A stretch of 52,477 nt of DNA, taken from a virus. Below, piece after piece: positions 1 to 10,367 of the stretch. The stretch spans positions 1 to 52,477 of the IMG/VR virus record IMGVR_UViG_3300031774_000023. One strand, written 5' to 3'. How positions within the stretch are numbered: position 1 is the stretch's first letter; each line of letters opens with the position of its first letter. A program made the translations under genes and the position numbers. The notes under the pieces were generated by a model. It was given only the letters and a program-made list of their open reading frames with translations, searched no databases and had not been told where the DNA came from.

Positions 1-2538
1 ATTTTCTGTAAATGTAACATCTCCACTTAAATCATAATCTACTGCACCACCAAATATAAACTTATCTAAACTTGTTATAGTTAAATCACCACTAGAATAA
101 GTAACATCTGATAGGTCATTTAATGCACCACCAAAGCTACTTGTACCAGCACCTATATAACTTCTTAAATTAGCACCTGTAACATATTTAACAACTCCAC
201 TATGCGACATTAAAAATTTATCTGTGTCGCTTCCAACTTCAGATATAGTTGCAATTGTTAATCCACTAGCACTAAGATTACCTAAATCATTATCAGCATC
301 CTCAAATACTATAGATGAACTAGCAGCACATTGAAATGTTATATCACTAGCAGTATTCATAGAAAAATTTCCATCAATATTAAATTGCATATGTGCTGTA
401 GAACCTCCACCATCCTCTACTGTAGTAAATGTAGTTGCACCATCTTCAAATGTTTTTATAGTAAAATAATCTAATGTATTAGCAGAACTAACTATTCTTA
501 TATCTGTAGAACCATCATCGGTATTAAGTAATAATCCTGTTTGAGAACCTGTATCTCCACCTGTAATTGTTAAATGGTATCCTACTTGTGTAGTATCTCC
601 TGTTTCTGTATCTCCTGTTAAAACTTCTTTTATACCTATATTGTCTATACCACTTGCAGCAGAATGACTACCTGCTTCTGCATTCATAGCTATATTAATA
701 CCATAACTATTTGTATTGCCGCCTGTTCCATTAGCTCCTGTGAAATCAAAATCTATATCTAAACCATAATTAGTAACTGTTTGACCTGCACTTGGATTTC
801 CTGAAAAATCTAAATCAATTTTTTGTCCATAATTAGAATGTGTTGTACTTGTAGATGAATCTTTATCAATAGTCAAAGTACCAGCCATTGTATCATCAGC
901 ATTATTTGTTACATAGTTAGTTGGTATTCCTGCAAGACTACCATTATTAGTTATAGCAACATCTTGCCCTGTGTCGTCTGTAAAGTATAGATTGTTAGGA
1001 GTATCATTCTTAACCCATATTTGACCTCTTGAAGTTATATCTGCTGCAGCTGATGCTTTTTCAGTAAAATATGTATGATTAGGAAAGTCTACTACACCAT
1101 TAGAATCAAAATTTATAACATCATCTCCATCGTATTGCATATTTTGGTCTGCATATAGTGAACTTCCTGCAACAAAAGAATGAGCAGTTAAAACTCCTGA
1201 GGTTGTATCATCTGCATTGTTTTTAAGAAAAGCATCATCTACATTAAATGTAGTGCCTGCTAAAGTTAAATTTGTTCCACCTGTATATGTTGTATTAGTA
1301 TCTGCAGTCATATCATCTACAACTAAATCTATAGTTCCATCTCCATCTTCATAGGTTGCTGAAATCCTTGTTTCAGTATTAGATGAGAACATAGCTCCAA
1401 CTATATCTTGAACTTCTTCTGTTGTTAGTTGTGTGTTCGCAGTCATATCATCAACTACAAGGTCTATCGTGCCATCTCCATCCTCGTATGTAGCACTAAT
1501 TCTTGTTTCTGTATTGCTTGTAAACATAGCTCCTACTATGTCTTGAACTTGTTCTGTTGTTAGTGTTGCAGTTATAAATCCTGATGAACTATTATCATAA
1601 TTTGATAAATCATTATCTACTACCAAATCTACAGTACCATCTCCATCTTGATAAGTAGCAGTTATGAGAGTCTCAGTATTACCACTAAACATAGCTCCCA
1701 CTTTATCCTGCACTTGCTCGTCAGTTAATTGAGTATCTGTATAAACACCACCTATCGCAGATTGCATTTCCCCTTGAGTAATTCCAGACTTTAAAGTTGG
1801 AGTGCCGCTATTATCATATATAGCTGAATTACCACTGTCCCCACTTACATTAGCATTTGCTCCATCTGCTACATTTAAGATTGCCAAAGCATCACTTTTA
1901 CTTAAAACTTCTACATCTCCCGTACTTGAAGTTGTCCTTCCTAAAAAGCTATCTGTAGCTATATGAGCAAGTTCTGCTAAAGCTACACCTTCATCTTTTA
2001 TAGTTACAGTACCTGATGATACTGCGAAATTATTAGAGCTAAATATAGCTATTCCTTTGTTAGATGTAGATGCATCTTCTCCTGATATAGTTACTTTATC
2101 TGTAGCTCCAGCTACCGTATCTATACCTTCTCCTCCTTCAATAGTCAAAGTATTTGTATTTGATATAGTCTGGCTAGAACCAGTATCTCCAGCTAAAGTA
2201 AATTCAGATGTACCACCTGCTACATAATTACTTGTGTGTATATTTGTAGAGCCTTGGTCAGTAGTCCAGTCAATATGCTCATTAGATACAAAATTAGTCA
2301 TAGAGTCGTGGTCAAATATTGGACTTTTCCAGCCTTCAGTACTTCTAACTTTAAATGTATATGTTTTGTCTGAATTCTTAATTATCTTGACATCACCAGT
2401 TTTTCCTTGTGAGTCTTCTATATTTGTTTCAGCGGGTGAGTTAACTGATTCAGATAAAAGGTTTAATTCCTTTTCTATTTCTTGAAGAGATTTTTGAACA
2501 TCTCCAAATGATAATATTTTAGTATTTATTCTAGCCAT
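1..2538 (-). CDS. Tail fibre/appendage protein, N-terminal part (runs off left edge)
   Basis: An open frame of 846 codons starts at an ATG (2538-2536) and is still open at base 1, so the C-terminus lies outside the window. The first ~50 residues are charged and helix-like (MARINTKILSFGDVQKSL...). The rest is Thr/Ser/Gly/Asp-rich beta repeat sequence with words such as DSFLGRTTSSTGDV and QDIVGAMF that are typical of marine phage tail fibres. It contains three tandem copies of a ~45-residue unit. The start codon overlaps the stop of the giant tail protein upstream (TAATG), so it belongs to the late structural operon. Likely role: trimeric host-binding fibre. The receptor-binding end is not visible. 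Confidence 0.8.
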   Translation of the reverse strand, partial: MARINTKILSFGDVQKSLQEIEKELNLLSESVNSPAETNIEDSQGKTGDVKIIKNSDKTYTFKVRSTEGWKSPIFDHDSMTNFVSNEHIDWTTDQGSTNIHTSNYVAGGTSEFTLAGDTGSSQTISNTNTLTIEGGEGIDTVAGATDKVTISGEDASTSNKGIAIFSSNNFAVSSGTVTIKDEGVALAELAHIATDSFLGRTTSSTGDVEVLSKSDALAILNVADGANANVSGDSGNSAIYDNSGTPTLKSGITQGEMQSAIGGVYTDTQLTDEQVQDKVGAMFSGNTETLITATYQDGDGTVDLVVDNDLSNYDNSSSGFITATLTTEQVQDIVGAMFTSNTETRISATYEDGDGTIDLVVDDMTANTQLTTEEVQDIVGAMFSSNTETRISATYEDGDGTIDLVVDDMTADTNTTYTGGTNLTLAGTTFNVDDAFLKNNADDTTSGVLTAHSFVAGSSLYADQNMQYDGDDVINFDSNGVVDFPNHTYFTEKASAAADITSRGQIWVKNDTPNNLYFTDDTGQDVAITNNGSLAGIPTNYVTNNADDTMAGTLTIDKDSSTSTTHSNYGQKIDLDFSGNPSAGQTVTNYGLDIDFDFTGANGTGGNTNSYGINIAMNAEAGSHSAASGIDNIGIKEVLTGDTETGDTTQVGYHLTITGGDTGSQTGLLLNTDDGSTDIRIVSSANTLDYFTIKTFEDGATTFTTVEDGGGSTAHMQFNIDGNFSMNTASDITFQCAASSSIVFEDADNDLGNLSASGLTIATISEVGSDTDKFLMSHSGVVKYVTGANLRSYIGAGTSSFGGALNDLSDVTYSSGDLTITSLDKFIFGGAVDYDLSGDVTFTEN
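1304..1738 (-). repeat. Three diverged tandem repeats inside the tail fibre gene
   Basis: Three copies of a coding repeat are visible. The word CCATCTCCA recurs at 1337, 1472 and 1637 (spacings 135 and 165 nt). The protein unit reads roughly QLTTEEVQDIVGAMF, then SNTETRISATYEDGDGTIDL, then VVDD. The second spacing carries ten extra residues (LSNYDNSSSG-like). Both spacings are multiples of three, so copy number can change without breaking the frame. Such repeats usually form the shaft of phage fibres. Confidence 0.8.
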
Positions 2539-5500
2539 TACTTAGTGCTTTTTCTTCTAAATATTATACCAACAGAATCTAATGTATCTGTCATTTCTTC
2601 TAACTTAAATTGCATCCACCTTCCTTTTTTATTACTACCTGATAGCTTATAGTCAGAATGGTCGTTAGAAACAGCAGTATAGGTATTATCACTATCTGAT
2701 ATAGCTCCCTCACTTGTAACTACTAAGAGCTTATTACTACTTTCTTTATTGCTTCCAGATAAATTTAAGTTATTTGTTACTCCATTTAATTTAATCTTAT
2801 TAAATACTTTTACTATAGAATCTTCTCCCATAGTAATCTTTTTACTAACCCATGTCCAATATCTTTTAGATGAACCTCCTCTATACTGATATATAGTATT
2901 ATCGATAGGTATACAAACATTACTGTCAGTATCAATAAAAGGTTTGCCTATCGTAGAATCCTCTGATAATTCCCATAAATCCCATCTTTGTTTAGCTATA
3001 TTATAAGACCAACAAAATGATTTTCTAACAGATACTATATCTTTACTACTCAAAGTTCCTTTATTTATATTATCATTAGTTTGAGATATAAACAAAGCAC
3101 AATTAGAGTCAGAATCATAGGTTACATACACATTTGGATTGTTAGAACCTCTAACTAAATTATTCCAAGAAAGGTCTCTAACATTATCAGAGCATTCAAA
3201 TTCGCTGTAAAAGTCTGTATCAGTACCACCTGCTTGTGATATTTTATCAGATATTTTCATAGGAGCTTGACCATTATGCATATAGGCTCCATTTAAATCA
3301 GCGAAAAACATACCATATTCGGTGACAATTATACTATTTTGATTTATACATCCAACTCCTTCAAAAACATCCTCTATTGATAGGTTTTCGGGATTTATTC
3401 GGTATATATTACTATTGTCAAATGCATACAATCTTCCATTGAAATTAGCTAAAGCAGTAGGTTTTGACTTAAGGACTAAGAAATCGTTAGCATAATCAAA
3501 TATACTAAACATACCAGGTTTAGACCTGAATATCATATTTGAAGCTTTTTTAATTCTATTATGGCTGCAATCACCAACAAATAAATATCCAGATACTTCT
3601 TCAGATATTCCATATTTAATCTTTATAGTATCTAAAACCTCTGACAACCCTGTTCTAGCTTCATAAGTAGCTCCTAAAGTACCAGCATCCAATATTTGTC
3701 TAGAGTACTTACCTTCATCAAGAACCCATCCAGTATCTGTTCTTACCTGTTTAACTAAGCTATATAAATCATTAACACCGTTTCTTCTATATAGACAAAC
3801 ATGTGTTAATCTCTTACTGTGCTCTTTTAAAGTTATCGCAACATTCATCTTAGGATAAGTATCTATTTCTAGCTCTTTTTCCCATAAAGAGTTACTTAAA
3901 GGGCCTTCTTGATAGCCATCATATATTAAAGATATTTTATATTGATATTTTATATTTTTTTGGAAGTAATCACTAGAACCACTAGCCCCAGAGGGCTCTA
4001 TAGAAACATTCTCTTCTAAAGCGCTTAAATAAACATTTCCTTCTTCTGTAGTGTTTAAATCATTTCTAATTATATTACTTTTAGAATTACCTCTATCCCA
4101 ATTGTTTAAACCACTTCTTAGTTCTCCTATTCTGCCTTTACCACTTGTTTCAGCTACTATTAATTCCCATTGATTAGTATATGCTGTTCCACTTGAATTA
4201 GTAGAATCAGTATTTGTAATATCAAAAGTAGTAGTTCCATTATCAGCTTTGATTATATAATTACCATCCTGGTCTGCATCTCCACTGTCAAATGTTACAC
4301 TATCTCCAACATCAAATAAATGATTAGCAGATGCAGTTAAGGTTATATCATCAGAGTTATCTGCAACTGAACTTATTGTAGCTGTTTTAGCTTTTCTTGT
4401 ATCAAGACCGCCAAATGTAGACTTTATGATAGGATTGCTTGATTGTATATATAAAGGGTTAGATATAGAATTTATTTCTTCTTTATTAATTTCAGATATA
4501 GTCTTTAAAAGAGCTGTAGAAGAGGCTAATCCAGAGCCTGTAGTAGTATAAGTAAAGGTCTTAGGACCAGTTACTGTTATAGAGTAAACACCTTCATAAC
4601 CTTCTACTATATCAGTACCAGCATGACCAGTATTATAAATATAAACTTTATCATTTGTAGATAAATTATGATTATAACCCCTAGTGCCTGTAGCTGTAGT
4701 ACCAGAAGAAGTTAATTCTATAGCTACGCTATTATTAAAATTAGATTGTAATTTATATATATCTTTATCGATTATAGGGTCTGTCATACCAAGAGTTCCT
4801 ATGCCATAAGATTCCTGAATAGTATTACCAACTTTTCCTCCTAATAATTTAACTGGTGCAGTTGCAGCGACATGAGGAGAAGTTATATATATTCTATCAC
4901 CTTCAGCAGGTTCATGACCAAAAGGATAGTTAACAAATACATAAATATCATCGCTATCAGCTGCTGAAACTCCTGCTTGTATAGTTTTACTCCAAACTAT
5001 TTGTCTTGTTTGTTGAATATTTGTAGCATTATCTACAACAGTTATGCACATTCCTGAAAAAGCATTTATATTTCTCCATTTTGAATCTGATTTAAATAAG
5101 TCATTATTTAAGAAGAATTCTGTGCCTGCTCCTGGTAATATAATATAAGGATGCAAATGAGCAGAAGGATAATCATTACTATCTACATGAACATAAGGAG
5201 TCGCTGGTAATGTAGCTGTTAAATAAACATCCCACGCCTCTGCTTGAGCAGTTTGACTTTCTATTCCAGGGCTAGTATAGTTAAAACTACCATCATCTTT
5301 TAGAGAACCTAAACAACTTCCTTTATCTGGGAAAACATCGTTTAAATCACATATATAAATAGATGAATATATCTGACCATCAGAGCTTTCATCTTCTTGG
5401 GGACAGGATATAAATAACCTACTTGCAAAATTATTATTAGTAGCTGTATTATTAACATGGTAGTGTAAATTAGAGCCATTTTTTACATGATAATTAGCAT

Positions 5501-8500
5501 CGCAATAAGAAGGCATATCAACAGATATGTTATTTCCTATTATTAAATCTTCAAATGTATTATCATGTGTATCAAAAGGTCTAAGCATAACGCCAGCTCT
5601 ATAGTTTAATTTATCAAGTTTGTTTATAAATCCTGGGTATAAACCATCTGTTAAGCCTGTATCTTTTCCTAGACCTGTAAATGTAGGAGTTGTATAAAAT
5701 GTTTTAACATAGTTTCCTGGATAAGTAAGAGGCGTAACATTTTCTTCGTCATAAATCACATCCGTAAAAACACTACCATTATCAGGATTTTCAGTATCAA
5801 AAGCCCAATGATAAGCCTGGCTATTAGTTTCAGGAAAAATAGAACCACAATTACCTTGCCCTGAAAAAGCTGTATCATTATGTTGCTTAGCTAAAGTCAT
5901 TGGATATATAACTGCGTCATGAACACTTGCATTAAATAAAACTGGAACAACAAATTCATCACTATCAATAATTTTAACAATATAAGTTGCTCCATAATTA
6001 GCATCATCTATATAAATAGGGTCACCTGCTTGAAGATTAGCTGTTGTTTCGCCAGATACTAATTGAATTTTTGTTGCTTTATCAGTAGAAACACCACTGT
6101 CTGGTATATCATATGCTGCAGAACCACTAGCATGAGCAGTTAAACTACTCTCCATTTGCATATCTCCAAAATGAACATCAGGACAGATAGCTATAAATTT
6201 TTCAAATTGAATTAATTCTGGAGTATCTTGAGCATGACCGCCTTCAAAAGTGGGGCTATCCATGTGACTTGCAGCAGCTTGTTGAAAATATTCACTATTA
6301 TTTTTAAAGCATACGCCATGATTTCTTATCCAAGGAATGTCAGAGCCTCCAATTATTCCAACACAATGAGCTGTAATTCTTCTGTGCTTTTCACCATAAG
6401 GTCCCATTTTTCTATTATCAACAGTATCAGGCAGTGTAGTTGTACTAGGCATAATTATACCAGTTCCATCTATAACTCCATCTTTGTCGTTATCTGACAT
6501 AGGAAAAAGACCATATTTAGCTATCTTTATTTGGGGGAGTTTTGGAACCCAGCTTCCTTGTGAATTTTCAATAATCATTTCTTTTTCCATGTAAAAACCA
6601 ACATTATATCCAAAATTATATCTACTATAATAATTTCCTTCTAATCCTCCTTCTAAATCATCTAAAATAGATATTTCATTAGGAGGAAAATTTAAAGGTT
6701 GTATTTTTCTAATTTTTCTTATTCCAGTAATATCATTATAATCTATTTCATAAAGTTTATTAACAGGAAGATTAGCTGATGGATAGCCTTTAAACACAGG
6801 CTGGTCTCCTCCGAATTCATTTTCAAATTCTACACTCATATCTGCTTCTGCAGAAGTTAAAGGAGGAGTTCTGTCAGCCATAAATAAAGTATCCCCACCA
6901 TCAGTATTTGTTTCATTTGTCAAACCACAAAACAGAAATCTATCACCTGATGTAAATGATTCGTCATCTCCATGATGAGATTGAACCCATAATCTTGTAT
7001 CAAAGTGGTCAGGTTCATTATGATTACTATTAGTAGCTGCATGAACAAATAATTCATTAGGACCTTTTGTTTCAACTATATCGCTAAGTTTCCCTGCATA
7101 AGATATTGTAGGGCTAGTTTCATCTGCAGTACCTCCAAATATACCAACTCCACTAGCAATATCTCCGTCTGTTCTTTCGTTACTCCATTTAAAAGATTTA
7201 AAAGCTAATGTCATAGGTCCATATTCTGTTGTATAAGAAGACTGCCATTCATCATATTTTAACTGAACATCTACAACTAATACAGAATCACTATTTGCAG
7301 ATAAAGCATATATTCTGCCTCCATTAGTAGCAGCTGTCCCACTTGATGCTTCTTTAGCATAATATGTGCATATAGATTGCACAGGTATTGATAAAGGTTG
7401 ACTTCTTTCTATAGTTCCTGCAACATAGTCTGTATCTACACTTAAATCTGATTTAATTCTTGAATCTGGAGTTATTCTATATATAGAGTTTTCACCTTCT
7501 TTGCAAGCGTAGTAATAATAAGGCCTATAACATATCTTGCCTTCATTACCGTCTCTATCACCATCGGTTTGTAAAAAGTTATTATTAGAAGGATTTTTAT
7601 CAAGCTGAGTTCTTCTTTTGCATACAACAGAATTAGCATCAGGAATACTAGTAACTACCCAAACTCCTTCTCCTTCCCATGTATGACTAGCATCTCCCCA
7701 TTCTCTAATAACTATATTATCCCCAACATTCATAGAATGTGCTGTATGGGTAATATCTAAAGTTGAAGCACTATTATCCCAATCAGCTCTTAAATATTCA
7801 TGCTCTCCAGCTAAGCATATTTTAGTAAAAGAAGAGGCGCTTATTTTATCATAATTATGAACAGTATCTTCATCTTGATATAATACATTTGTATTATCTA
7901 TACCAAATAACTTGTGATTCAAATAACCAACCCACTGAGGAGGAGAATCTGTATTACCACCTCCAAAACCTATATGGACCTCCCTATTTCTAGAAACCAT
8001 AGATACATTTCCAGATGAATAAATAGTAGTTGCAGCTAAGTCAGATGACAGAATGTTAGAATTAGTTGTATGAGTATTAGGATTACCTTTGCTTGAAAAA
8101 CCAGTTATAACGCTTATACTCTTTTTTATATTATCGTATATTACTAAATCTTGAGAACCTGAATTATTTATTTGACCAGTAATGCTTACTTTTGATTCAT
8201 CCTGAACATAAGGATATATCAAAGTATCTTCATTTAAAGTAATTACATCTATCAATACATTACTAGCTTCTTTTCCTCTTGAAGAAAGCTCTATTTTTAA
8301 ATCAGTAGTTATACTTACATTTGAAGGTATTGTAAATTTAAGAACAAACTTTCTCCACTTATCATCTAATTTATTTGAATTACCTGCACTATCTGAATAT
8401 GCATTATCTAAAGACTCAAATCCAATCCATCTATCTTCTTGTGATATTGTTTTATTGTGAATATTTTCAATTCCATTTTTAATATCATTATTAGCAGCAA

Positions 8501-10298
8501 TCCATTCACCATCTGATGAGATATAACCTCCGTTTATAGATAAAGCTAAAGCTCCTCTTGCTCCTGCTAAAGTAGAACCACTAGATGTGTTTCCTTTTGC
8601 ATAAAAAGATAGCTTATAACTTTGTCCTGATTTTATATTATCTTTAGGTATACTTTGAGTTATTAAATGATTTTTACATTTTTGAGGGTAAACACTTCCA
8701 CTAGCTGTTATTGCAACAGGAGTTGTGCCAAATATTCCTCTTTGAACATTAACTATGTTTGAATCAATAGACAAAACTTTCATATATTCTGTAGCAGCAT
8801 CAAGCGCACTATCCCCATCTGCAATAAAAGCTATTATATCTCCTGATGAAAAATAAGTTTCCATACTCCTGTTAAATTGTAATTTATTATCATTTGGGTC
8901 ACTAGTTATACTGGTAGTTAAAGCTTTTGATATTGCAGCGTATTCAGATGTTAATATAATAAAAGGAACTCCAGACTGAAAAGGATAATAAAAAGCAGAA
9001 GCATCAGCAGTTTCCCAGGGCTGTGTTTCATCCCATAAACCTCCACTTATACCGCCTGTTATTGCAACCTTTGTGCTTGTTTGGTTTGAATAAGAATTAT
9101 TAGTTATGGCTTGATGAAGCCAATCATTAACTTTATAGTTTGAGCTTGCTCCTGGAGTAATTGTATTATCTGAAACTATATGAAAAAAAGAGTAATTTTT
9201 AATCATATTACATTCAGTATAAACAGTATCAGAACTCTCTGTTTCTTGCACTGGAGCTGTATCTACAGTTAAAGTAGTATCTCCTCCAGATTCTACCTTT
9301 TTTAATATTTTAAAACTTTTACCATTATTTGAAGAAGCTGCCGAATGATACATTGTAATAGTATCTCCTTCATTAAAACTTAAAGAAGTTACATTGGCAA
9401 ATGTAATTGTTTTATCTGTAGCATTGTAAGATATTGTTTGACTAGCATTAGAGGTAATTATTTTTCCATTTTTCTTTACCTCTCCAGACGAACACTTTGT
9501 CATGTATTGACCATGTCCACCAATATTATTACCAGAATAATCACTCCAACCAGTAAGTAAACAAGTACCCATATTAGTTCTAGCTTGACTACCACTTGCA
9601 ACAGCAGTAATTCTATTCATGTAAAATTCATATTCAGTATCAGTAGCTAATGTTGTAGTTTGTGTTCCAAAGCATCTTCTTTTTATATATATATTATTAT
9701 TAACAGTATCAATACTTAGAACTTTCATTATTTCAAAACCTGCTCTACCTGTAAAAGAAGAGCCTGATGCACAAAAAGATATATAATCATTTTCCTGTAT
9801 ATTGGCTACTTTAACAAAATCATCTGAACCACTAGACATATCATTACCAGTAGCATGGTATGGAATAACTCCATCATCTTTGCCTAAAGCAGAAGTAGGT
9901 TGAAAAGTTAAAGCTGATACTCTTTCAAAATGAGGCTCTATTTCCCTTATTAATAAAGTCTCTATAATACCTTTAGTTCCCATAAACCTAATTCTAGATG
10001 TAGATTTATCTTGAAAAATACTAATGTCATCAAGTCTAATTCTAGAGAAATTAGCTCCAGAGCTATCTTCACTATTTAAATCTAAAGAACCCCAAGTAAC
10101 AGCATCATCCATTGTTGTAAAATTATCATTAGATACATATAAAAGTTTATCTGTTTTTATAGCATCTAATATTCCATTTTCTGAGTTTGGATTTATATTT
10201 AAAGAAAAAGAAGGAGTATCTGCAGGTATATCTCTTTCAGATATATTAGATACTGTTCCAGAAGTAAAATTCTTTATTTCCTTTAATTGTCTAGGCAT
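2538..10298 (-). CDS. Giant tail nozzle/hub-like protein (2586 aa)
   Basis: A 2586-residue protein starts at ATG 10298 behind a GGAG site and ends in TAATG with the fibre gene. The last ~450 residues resemble podoviral nozzle (tail tubular B/P22 gp10-like) beta-propellers: FNGRLYAFDNSNIYRI, VTEYGMFFADLNGAYMHNG and SFCWSYNIAKQRWDLW are typical blade motifs. The N-terminal and central parts hold repeated small beta modules, including two copies of a unit reading E-(I/Y)-MKVLSID...RG/C-FGT (starting near residues 187 and 501) and several H-x-hydrophobic-x3-D-x-V domains. It is far larger than usual nozzles of roughly 500-800 residues, so extra domains probably decorate the tail. No catalytic motif was recognised. 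The family assignment is by pattern only. Confidence 0.65.
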   Translation of the reverse strand: MPRQLKEIKNFTSGTVSNISERDIPADTPSFSLNINPNSENGILDAIKTDKLLYVSNDNFTTMDDAVTWGSLDLNSEDSSGANFSRIRLDDISIFQDKSTSRIRFMGTKGIIETLLIREIEPHFERVSALTFQPTSALGKDDGVIPYHATGNDMSSGSDDFVKVANIQENDYISFCASGSSFTGRAGFEIMKVLSIDTVNNNIYIKRRCFGTQTTTLATDTEYEFYMNRITAVASGSQARTNMGTCLLTGWSDYSGNNIGGHGQYMTKCSSGEVKKNGKIITSNASQTISYNATDKTITFANVTSLSFNEGDTITMYHSAASSNNGKSFKILKKVESGGDTTLTVDTAPVQETESSDTVYTECNMIKNYSFFHIVSDNTITPGASSNYKVNDWLHQAITNNSYSNQTSTKVAITGGISGGLWDETQPWETADASAFYYPFQSGVPFIILTSEYAAISKALTTSITSDPNDNKLQFNRSMETYFSSGDIIAFIADGDSALDAATEYMKVLSIDSNIVNVQRGIFGTTPVAITASGSVYPQKCKNHLITQSIPKDNIKSGQSYKLSFYAKGNTSSGSTLAGARGALALSINGGYISSDGEWIAANNDIKNGIENIHNKTISQEDRWIGFESLDNAYSDSAGNSNKLDDKWRKFVLKFTIPSNVSITTDLKIELSSRGKEASNVLIDVITLNEDTLIYPYVQDESKVSITGQINNSGSQDLVIYDNIKKSISVITGFSSKGNPNTHTTNSNILSSDLAATTIYSSGNVSMVSRNREVHIGFGGGNTDSPPQWVGYLNHKLFGIDNTNVLYQDEDTVHNYDKISASSFTKICLAGEHEYLRADWDNSASTLDITHTAHSMNVGDNIVIREWGDASHTWEGEGVWVVTSIPDANSVVCKRRTQLDKNPSNNNFLQTDGDRDGNEGKICYRPYYYYACKEGENSIYRITPDSRIKSDLSVDTDYVAGTIERSQPLSIPVQSICTYYAKEASSGTAATNGGRIYALSANSDSVLVVDVQLKYDEWQSSYTTEYGPMTLAFKSFKWSNERTDGDIASGVGIFGGTADETSPTISYAGKLSDIVETKGPNELFVHAATNSNHNEPDHFDTRLWVQSHHGDDESFTSGDRFLFCGLTNETNTDGGDTLFMADRTPPLTSAEADMSVEFENEFGGDQPVFKGYPSANLPVNKLYEIDYNDITGIRKIRKIQPLNFPPNEISILDDLEGGLEGNYYSRYNFGYNVGFYMEKEMIIENSQGSWVPKLPQIKIAKYGLFPMSDNDKDGVIDGTGIIMPSTTTLPDTVDNRKMGPYGEKHRRITAHCVGIIGGSDIPWIRNHGVCFKNNSEYFQQAAASHMDSPTFEGGHAQDTPELIQFEKFIAICPDVHFGDMQMESSLTAHASGSAAYDIPDSGVSTDKATKIQLVSGETTANLQAGDPIYIDDANYGATYIVKIIDSDEFVVPVLFNASVHDAVIYPMTLAKQHNDTAFSGQGNCGSIFPETNSQAYHWAFDTENPDNGSVFTDVIYDEENVTPLTYPGNYVKTFYTTPTFTGLGKDTGLTDGLYPGFINKLDKLNYRAGVMLRPFDTHDNTFEDLIIGNNISVDMPSYCDANYHVKNGSNLHYHVNNTATNNNFASRLFISCPQEDESSDGQIYSSIYICDLNDVFPDKGSCLGSLKDDGSFNYTSPGIESQTAQAEAWDVYLTATLPATPYVHVDSNDYPSAHLHPYIILPGAGTEFFLNNDLFKSDSKWRNINAFSGMCITVVDNATNIQQTRQIVWSKTIQAGVSAADSDDIYVFVNYPFGHEPAEGDRIYITSPHVAATAPVKLLGGKVGNTIQESYGIGTLGMTDPIIDKDIYKLQSNFNNSVAIELTSSGTTATGTRGYNHNLSTNDKVYIYNTGHAGTDIVEGYEGVYSITVTGPKTFTYTTTGSGLASSTALLKTISEINKEEINSISNPLYIQSSNPIIKSTFGGLDTRKAKTATISSVADNSDDITLTASANHLFDVGDSVTFDSGDADQDGNYIIKADNGTTTFDITNTDSTNSSGTAYTNQWELIVAETSGKGRIGELRSGLNNWDRGNSKSNIIRNDLNTTEEGNVYLSALEENVSIEPSGASGSSDYFQKNIKYQYKISLIYDGYQEGPLSNSLWEKELEIDTYPKMNVAITLKEHSKRLTHVCLYRRNGVNDLYSLVKQVRTDTGWVLDEGKYSRQILDAGTLGATYEARTGLSEVLDTIKIKYGISEEVSGYLFVGDCSHNRIKKASNMIFRSKPGMFSIFDYANDFLVLKSKPTALANFNGRLYAFDNSNIYRINPENLSIEDVFEGVGCINQNSIIVTEYGMFFADLNGAYMHNGQAPMKISDKISQAGGTDTDFYSEFECSDNVRDLSWNNLVRGSNNPNVYVTYDSDSNCALFISQTNDNINKGTLSSKDIVSVRKSFCWSYNIAKQRWDLWELSEDSTIGKPFIDTDSNVCIPIDNTIYQYRGGSSKRYWTWVSKKITMGEDSIVKVFNKIKLNGVTNNLNLSGSNKESSNKLLVVTSEGAISDSDNTYTAVSNDHSDYKLSGSNKKGRWMQFKLEEMTDTLDSVGIIFRRKSTK

Positions 10299-10367
10299 TT
10301 AGCTCCATTCCACTTTCTGAGAAGATGTCCAATAATCTTCTGGTATTGTTATGTTATATATTTCCAT
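10299..10367 (-). CDS. Possible 22-aa leader peptide
   Basis: A 22-codon frame (MEIYNITIPEDYWTSSQKVE then WS) begins at ATG 10367, about ten bases after a GGGGGA stretch. It overlaps the end of the metallophosphoesterase gene by 14 nt and stops one base before the ATG of the giant tail protein. It has no homology I recognise. Its position fits a translational coupling leader, or it may be chance. Confidence 0.3.
   Translation of the reverse strand: MEIYNITIPEDYWTSSQKVEWS

Noticed and set aside
1304-1738. CRISPR array or diversity-generating template in the fibre gene repeats
   Set aside because: Repeats are coding, diverged and in tandem without spacers; no reverse transcriptase or cas gene is present in the window.
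6228-6497. Plus-strand frames inside the giant minus-strand genes (for example 6228-6497, 46439-46882)
   Set aside because: They lie opposite well-supported coding sequence, lack RBS sites and show low-complexity antisense composition.
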